DNA from: Streptomyces nodosus
GTDB taxonomy: Bacteria; Actinomycetota; Actinomycetes; Streptomycetales; Streptomycetaceae
Length of the DNA: 64,000 bases
Assembly: GCF_008704995.1 (NCBI RefSeq)
Contig: NZ_CP023747.1
Span: 248,001 to 312,000, forward strand
Direction of reading: 5' to 3'
In this document: piece by piece, positions 59,196 to 64,000 of the stretch
Layout of the letters: the number at the start of each line of letters is the position of its first letter
Position numbering within the stretch: the first letter of the stretch is position 1
Notes under the pieces: model-generated
The model's input: the letters and a program-made list of their open reading frames with translations, nothing else
What the model was told of the DNA's origin: nothing
The model's database searches: none
Program-made: the position numbers and the translations under genes

Positions 59196-59765
59196 TTGGC
59201 CGAGGAGTGCGGCGCGCACCTCGCTCGCATCGACACAGCCGACGCCGAGGCCGGCCTTGCTGCCGCAGGGCCGGTCGACCTCGTGGTGGCTGCAGTACAG
59301 GACCCGGCTGACGAACTGCTGCGCGCCACGCTGCGGGCCGGTTCCGCGCATGTCGGCATCGTTCGCAAAGTGGATAATCTGGGTCCCACCGCGATCGTCA
59401 CGGCTGATCTGGCGCGACGTCCCACCCTCGTCATGGGGCACTGGCAGGCTGGCGCTGCGACGTTCGCGGCGCTGACGACGGCGACCGCGTTCCAGCGCGT
59501 GGAACGAGTGGAGTTCGCCGCCCTGTTCGACCCGGCTGACACGGCCGGGCAGAGGTCAGCCGATGACAGCACCGGATTCCGGCACCTCACACCGACTTTT
59601 TGGTCAACTGCCGATCCGCGCCTACTGTTTTTGAACCGCCCGGCGCATACCGTCGCTGGCTACCGCCTGTCACTCCTCACGGAAGTACCTCCTGCCCCGG
59701 CACACCTAGCTCACGGCCCGGCCACGCGCAGCGAGCGGCAACTCGCCCGCACCGGCCCGCCTTGA
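59196..59765 (+). pseudogene. saccharopine dehydrogenase-like fragment
   Basis: The middle of the frame reads VDLVVAAVQDPADELLRATL, RAGSAHVGIVRKVDNLGPTA, RRPTLVMGHWQAGAATFAAL and RVERVEFAALFDPADTAGQ, which matches the central part of actinobacterial NAD(P)-binding saccharopine-dehydrogenase-like proteins (VVAAVxDPDDxLLxAALRxG, DITRW..L, APVVLAS.WMAG). The Rossmann start and the whole C-terminal half are missing and only a TTG start is available, so it is a remnant. Confidence 0.5.
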
Positions 59766-59847
59766 TCGCCCACCCCGACCGCCGCGCCCTTCCATCACGC
59801 CTCGCGCACGCGGCACGCCGGACACCACTCCCCCGAAGGACACGTTC

Positions 59848-61036
59848 ATGACGTCTCGCTGCCCACCCCTGCCCGAAGCCGCTGAGCCCCGAGCGGTCCG
59901 CTCGGGTTGAAGGGGCTCGTCGCCGGGATCGGCGTCGTCTTCCTCTCCCCGATCCTGATCGCTGGCACCGGCATGGTGCTGGCCTCCTCCGCCGACGCCG
60001 TGCAGGGCAGCGGCTCCTTCGGCAGTTGTCTGACCGACATCGACACGGACAAGGTCGCCAAGCAGGTCAGCAGAATTCTCGACGGCGCGTCCGGCAAGGA
60101 TGTCCACGTCGAGGGTCTGGACCTGCCTGCCGAGCAGGTCCCCAGCGCGGCGACGATCGGGGCCGTCGGGCTCTCCCTCGATGTTCCCAAGAAGGGGCAG
60201 ATCATCGCGCTCGCCACGGCGATGCAGGAGGGCCGGCTGCGCAACCTCGGCTCTGGAGACCGCGACTCGCTCGGCTTGTTCCAGCAGCGTCCGTCCCAGG
60301 GATGGGGCAGCGCCAGCAGATCCACGATCCGCTCTACCCGAGCGAGCAGTTCTACCAGCACTTGCTCAAGGTGGACAGCTGGCAGCAGATGACCGTCACC
60401 CAGGCCGCCCAAGCCGTGCAGAAGTCCGGCCTGCCTGACGCGTACGCGCAGTGGGAAACCCTTGCCGCCGCGCTGCAGGCCGTCATCGCCAAGACCTTCC
60501 CCGGCGGCGGTGACATGGACGGCAAGGAGGCGGACCGGGGCGAGGAGCCATCGACCAGTGCAACCGGCTGTGCGTCGGGCCAGGACGGTTCCGGGTTCGG
60601 CCGCATCCCCGAGGGGAGCGTCCCGAAGGGTTACTCGATCCCCAAGGACGCTGATCCGAAGGCGCGTAGGGCCATTGCCTGGGCGATGCAGCAGCTCGGC
60701 ACGCTTTGCCAGTGGGGCGGCTCCTGTATGAACTCGCACGGTCCTGACCCCATGGGCCGCTGCGACTGCAGCTCGCTGATGCAGCAGGCGTACGCGCATG
60801 CCGACGTCACGCTCACCCGCACGACGTACAGGCAGGTCAACGAGGGCAAGGCCGTCTCAGCGAAAAACCTCAAGCCCGGTGACCTGATCTTCAGCCGCGG
60901 CACCGCCGTCCGGCCCGAGCATGTCGGCATGTACATGGGCGAGGGCCTCGTGATCGAGGCACCCCGCACCACCAAGCCGGTCCGGATCACCCCGATCAAG
61001 GACTGGACGATCCTCGCCGCCCGCCGCGTCCTCTGA
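59848..61036 (+). pseudogene. conjugation-module NlpC/P60 peptidoglycan hydrolase, frameshifted
   Basis: ATG 59848 with AAGGA upstream opens MTSRCPPLPEAAEPRAVRSG; one base is missing near 59904, after which another frame reads LKGLVAGIGVVFLSPILIAG (membrane anchor) ... LATAMQEGRLRNLGSGDRDS LGLFQQRPSQGWG. A second single-base loss near 60313 moves to a third frame with QIHDPLYPSEQFYQHLLKVD and the NlpC/P60 domain: GRCDCSSLMQQAYA (catalytic Cys), NLKPGDLIFS, VRPEHVGMYMGEGLVIEAPR (His). Cell-wall hydrolase used by actinobacterial integrative elements for DNA transfer. Two indels make it a pseudogene, unless both are sequencing errors. Confidence 0.75.
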
Positions 61037-61119
61037 CACCGCCTCCGCCCGGTGTAGATTCCGATTAGAGATGTCGTTGTCCAAGTGATTTGTCATCAAC
61101 TTGTCGTTCGGTCCAGCCG

Positions 61120-62028
61120 CTAATGGGCGGCGAGGATCTCCTCCAGAACGAATGACGCATTCGTCGGCAGGCCGTCGCCATCGCGAACCGCTCCGGCGCA
61201 GACGACCAGGGCCTTCCAAAGCGCCCAGCCTCGTCCACGCTCCCAGGTCTCCTTGTCCACCCCTAGCCGATCGCGGAACTCGGCCCGGCTCTTGCCGGTC
61301 AGCATCGTCCAGGCGATCGACAGATCGCAGGCCGGGTCTCCGACTCCGCAGGTGCCGAAGTCGATGACCGCCGCGAGCGCACCGTCCTTCACCAGAAGGT
61401 TCCCTGAGGCCATGTCACCGTGGAACCAGGCTGGCTTACCGTCCCACGAGGCTCGCAACGCCTGTTCCCAGATCTCCTCGGCGGTCTCGGTCCGGATCAG
61501 GCCGTCCAACGTCTCCAGGGCTGCCCGGGCCCACCCGTCGTAGGTCGTCAGTGGTCCGCCCCGGAACCAATTGTGCAGTCCCGGGCCCGGTCCGCCTGTG
61601 GGGTCGATCCGCTGCAGGGACACGAGGAACTTCGCAAGGTGGGTGGCGAACTCCGTCATGTCCTCGACGACGGCGCGGGCCGCAGGCTCGCCACCGATCC
61701 ACCGATAGACCGACCAGTTGTGCGGAAAGCTCTCATCGGGTACGCCTCTGGCCAGCGGAACCGGGACCTCCAACGGCAACGCGGGTGCGAGCACCGGCAG
61801 CCACCGGTGTTCCTTCTCAACCGCCAGCGCGTACTCCTCGGCGGTCGGTAGCCGTACTAGCATCTCGTCACCGAGGCGAAAGGTGCAGTTGTCCCAACCC
61901 TGCGCATCGACCGGCCGAACCTCAAGGTCGGACCACTGCGGGAACTGCGCGGCGATCAACCTGCCCGCCACCGCGGCGTCGACTGGTTTCCGATCCGGCA
62001 ACGGCAGAACCTCGGGCGTCTCGTTCAT
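61120..62028 (-). CDS. aminoglycoside phosphotransferase-family kinase
   Basis: 302 residues from ATG 62028 (no good ribosome site; a GTG at 62064 is the alternative). APH/ChoK fold: DLEVRPVDAQGWDNCTFRLG, EMLVRLPTAEEYALAVEKEH, FPHNWSVYRWIGGEPAARAV, Brenner motif AWFHGDMASGNLLVKDGALA, then VIDFGTCGVGDPACDLSIAW. All catalytic residues are present. Phosphorylates an unknown hydroxyl compound; resistance to an aminoglycoside is one option but most such Streptomyces genes have no tested substrate. It interrupts the transfer module on the opposite strand, so it is a passenger gene. Confidence 0.88.
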   Translation of the reverse strand: MNETPEVLPLPDRKPVDAAVAGRLIAAQFPQWSDLEVRPVDAQGWDNCTFRLGDEMLVRLPTAEEYALAVEKEHRWLPVLAPALPLEVPVPLARGVPDESFPHNWSVYRWIGGEPAARAVVEDMTEFATHLAKFLVSLQRIDPTGGPGPGLHNWFRGGPLTTYDGWARAALETLDGLIRTETAEEIWEQALRASWDGKPAWFHGDMASGNLLVKDGALAAVIDFGTCGVGDPACDLSIAWTMLTGKSRAEFRDRLGVDKETWERGRGWALWKALVVCAGAVRDGDGLPTNASFVLEEILAAH

Positions 62029-62487
62029 CGGAGGCGACCGTACGACGCCCCATCGGATCACCACAAGCGATTTCCGATCACCCCGAACTCAATCCAGGAA
62101 CTGTCCGTCCCCCCGGCCCAAGCGGCTCGAAGCAATGCACCCCAGGCCGCTGCCCCCGGCAAACGCCGCACCTACTACACCTTCACAACCGAGGGCTACC
62201 GAGCCGCCCGGCGCGAAACCCAACACCACACCGCGGTCTGAGGAAACCGACAGACCTGTCGGACGAATCCTCGACAAGATGCCTGGACAGGATTCCGAAA
62301 CACCAGGTCACGTTTCCACCGACCGAAAAGTCAAATCGGAACCTACACCCGGCACCCGTGCGGGCGCGCCGCCGCCGCTATTTCCGCGCCCCGAGCGCAC
62401 CTGCCCCTCCGCTTCCCCCTTCCCCCCTTTCCCGCCGGCCCTCGCCTGGCCCGTGTACGCAAGGAGCCCCGCCCGTAGGCGAGCCGG
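62029..62487. other. stretch with no recognisable gene
   Basis: About 460 bp between the kinase start and the small membrane gene. No family motif on either strand; composition is Pro/Arg-rich in all open frames. Confidence 0.5.
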
Positions 62488-62792
62488 ATGACGCGGTCTG
62501 CGAGAGGAACGGACATAGAGGCCCAGGCATCTCGCCCAAGGGCGGCGGACTACCGGGCCTGAGCGTGCTGAAGAACGTCGTCAACTCGATCAACCTGTTC
62601 GGAATCATCGCCGTCGTCGGCGCCCTCGCCGTCTCGCTCGGCGTATGGGCCTGGGGTCACCACACCGGTGGCCACCAGGCCGAGGCCAACGGCAAGAAGG
62701 GCACGGTCGTCACTGCAGGCGCCGCCCTCGGACTGGGCGCCGCGAACGGCATCGTGGCCTTCTTCTCCGGCCTGGGGTCGCAGGTCCACTGA
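62488..62792 (+). pseudogene. small two-helix conjugal membrane protein, start disrupted
   Basis: The 3' part is clear: SPKGGGLPGLSVLKNVVNSI, NLFGIIAVVGALAVSLGVWA, WGHHTGGHQAEANGKKGTVV, TAGAALGLGAANGIVAFFSG, two membrane helices, typical of the pilin/VirB2-like integral protein before the TraB/VirB8-like gene in actinobacterial elements. No start codon exists in that frame. ATG 62488 begins TRSARGTDIEAQ in the neighbouring frame; restoring one base near 62530 joins it to GISPKGGG as homologues read. I infer a one-base loss. Its TGA overlaps the next ATG (TGATG). Confidence 0.55.
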
Positions 62793-63484
62793 TGCAGAAT
62801 CGACTCCCCGCCTTCTCGCTGTCCTCCTACGGCGCGGGCTGGTCGGCCAACCGGCGCATCGCGATCGTCGCCGCCGCTGTCGCCGTCCTGCTCGGCATCG
62901 CCGGGATCGTGGCTGTGCTGACCGGCGGCGGGTACGGCCACCAGGCTCCTGAGACTGCCGCGCCTGCCCCGGCGAACAGCCCGGCGTCAGCGGAGGCCGC
63001 CCCGAAGCCTTCCTCCGGGTCCGGGTCGGTGCCCAAGCCTCCGCAGATCGCCGAGCCGGTCGCCTACGCCAAGGCAGTCGCGCAGATGCTGTGGTCCTAC
63101 GACACCCGCGACACCGGCCGCAGCCAACTGCTCGCCGGTATGCGCGTCTGGATGACCTCGGAGGCCAAGTACGCCGACTGGGCGTCGGTCTCTGGCCGGG
63201 TGCCCGATCCGGTGCTGTGATCGCGGATGGCCGACCAGGACCAGCACGCCACCGCCATCGTCATCGAAGGTCACTACCCCGGCGCGTTCAAACAGGCCCT
63301 CGCCGAGGACCCCACGGCGATCACCGAGGCATACATCTACGTCGTCACCGTCAACGGCAAGCAGCAGATCGTCTGGAAGAAGGGCGGCGCCGGAGCCGAG
63401 GAACGGGCCGTGACCCTCGCCGTGCAGTGCCGTCCCTCCCATGACTGCGCTCTGGCCGCCATCGCCCCGAGCGTCACGCAGTGA
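62792..63484 (+). pseudogene. conjugal transfer protein with single membrane anchor, nonsense codon
   Basis: One frame of 231 codons with an in-frame TGA at 63218-63220. N-terminal MQNRLPAFSLSSYGAGWSAN, one membrane helix (RIAIVAAAVAVLLGIAGIVA), a Pro/Ala linker, then AQMLWSYDTRDTGRSQLLAG and SEAKYADWASVSGRVPDPVL-stop-SRMADQDQHATAIVIEGHYP and LAVQCRPSHDCALAAIAPSV. The continuous homology across the stop shows TGG (Trp) to TGA. VirB8/TcpC-like periplasmic component of the transfer apparatus in AICE-type elements, as far as I can tell from order and topology. Confidence 0.65.
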
Positions 63485-63520
63485 CCCGCGCCTGACGCGA
63501 AAGGGGAGGAGTGGTTCCCT

Positions 63521-64000
63521 GTGGGTTTCTGTGATTACCCCCTGGCGGACAAGCTGTGCGCCGTCGGCGATGCGGTCGACTTCGCCTCGAATCCGGGCAA
63601 GGCCATCGGTGACTGGATGGCGAAGTCCGCCGGTGAACTGGCGGCTGCAGCAGCCGACCTGGCGGCCAAGGCCGTCGACACCACCACAAGGGTCGACCTG
63701 AACGCCAGATGGTTCCGCGACAACTACGAGATGCTGTTGCCGCTCGGCTTGGTCCTGGTCGCCACGTTCTGCGCACAGCTGGTCCGGGCGGCCATCCGGC
63801 GCGACGGACAAGCCGCGCACCTGAACATCGCGTCGGCCATGCGCCGCATCGTGAAGGTCAACCAGATCGCGGCTCTGTCCGGCCTGGGCTGGCTCGTCCC
63901 GGTCGTCGCCGGCCTCGGCGCCGCCATCGGGGCCTTCCTCTACTGGTGCGTGATGATGGTCCGCAAGGTCGGCATCCTCGTTCTGGTCACGCTGGCCATC
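63521..64000 (+). CDS. TrbL-like conjugal membrane protein, 3' end outside window, probably internally deleted
   Basis: 160 codons open to the edge from GTG 63521 (AGGGGAGGAG about 12 nt upstream). MGFCDYPLADKLCAVGDAVD, DWMAKSAGELAAAAADLAAK, LNARWFRDNYEMLLPLGLVL and ALSGLGWLVPVVAGLGAAIG fit the polytopic TrbL/VirB6-like protein of actinobacterial elements. Between RAAIRRDGQAAHLN and IASAMRRIVKVNQI homologues carry some 60 more residues including membrane helices; here the two are joined directly. So an in-frame deletion is likely and the protein may not work. Confidence 0.6.
   Translation, partial: MGFCDYPLADKLCAVGDAVDFASNPGKAIGDWMAKSAGELAAAAADLAAKAVDTTTRVDLNARWFRDNYEMLLPLGLVLVATFCAQLVRAAIRRDGQAAHLNIASAMRRIVKVNQIAALSGLGWLVPVVAGLGAAIGAFLYWCVMMVRKVGILVLVTLAI

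Noticed and set aside
61120..62028. Calling this an aminoglycoside-resistance gene
   Set aside because: The kinase fold is clear, but nothing in the sequence identifies the substrate and the family is broad.
1..64000. CRISPR arrays, rRNA or tRNA genes
   Set aside because: No regularly spaced direct repeats, no rRNA-like sequence and no cloverleaf with a GGTTCGAATCC-type T arm was found by reading. A tRNA attachment site for the right-hand element may lie outside the window.

Overview
High-GC DNA with strong third-position GC bias, GTG/ATG starts behind GGAGG-like ribosome sites, dense ATGA/GTGA stop-start overlaps, Tat and lipoprotein signals, and actinobacterial families (DUF4240, DUF6221, HbpS-like, AICE-type transfer genes) point to Streptomyces or a close relative, probably an accessory or arm region. 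All assignments come from reading the sequence and from memory of the families; no search was run.

Layout. (1) 1-14.6 kb: a worn, mobile-element-rich margin. It holds an IS256 transposase with one nonsense codon whose stop overlaps the start of a HEAT-like gene, an IS110 scrap, an ISL3 transposase, two IS5-family elements (one broken, one with a -1 slippery heptamer), an Rhs fragment and a methyltransferase scrap. Among these sit a two-component system with an ABC exporter and a few small genes. (2) 14.7-30.4 kb: a 15-gene minus-strand operon. A NitT/TauT-type ABC importer has its ATPase at the 5' end and its permease and binding protein at the 3' end. Between them are a LigJ-like 4-oxalomesaconate hydratase, HpcH/HpaI aldolase, TPP enzyme, amidohydrolase, CoxG-like protein, DUF3500 protein, three Pht5-like proteins, a GntR regulator and a carboxylesterase; a Tat-exported lactonase-fold protein ends the operon. 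(3) 31-34.2 kb: a second, nearly identical GntR gene and a divergent Tat-exported beta-propeller. (4) 34.2-39.9 kb: a LigM/DesA-like tetrahydrofolate-dependent O-demethylase followed by metF, purU and folD, divergent from a LacI regulator. (5) 40-59 kb: a second catabolic block with a sugar-type ABC importer, LysR regulator, extradiol dioxygenase, two aldehyde dehydrogenases, FAH hydrolase, alpha/beta hydrolase, HbpS-like protein, a MetE-like protein lacking its zinc ligands, LhgO, amidohydrolase, TPP enzyme and an Ldh-type dehydrogenase. (6) 59.2-64 kb: a decaying conjugation module interrupted by an aminoglycoside-phosphotransferase-like gene.

How it may work (inference). Blocks 2 and 4 look like an actinomycete route for methoxylated, possibly esterified, aromatic carboxylates: import and ester cleavage, methyl transfer to tetrahydrofolate, oxidation of the methyl group to formate by MetF-FolD-PurU, and carbon skeleton processing through LigJ and an HpcH aldolase to pyruvate and oxaloacetate. 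No LigAB/DesB-type ring-cleavage dioxygenase was seen in these two blocks. Block 5 is a separate meta-cleavage pathway for an unidentified aromatic. Each block has its own candidate operator: TTGT-N3-ACAA for the GntR pair (two promoters of matching, mirrored architecture), a 16-bp palindrome for LacI, and CGCAA-N7-TTGCG for LysR (three sites, each 80-110 bp before an operon start).
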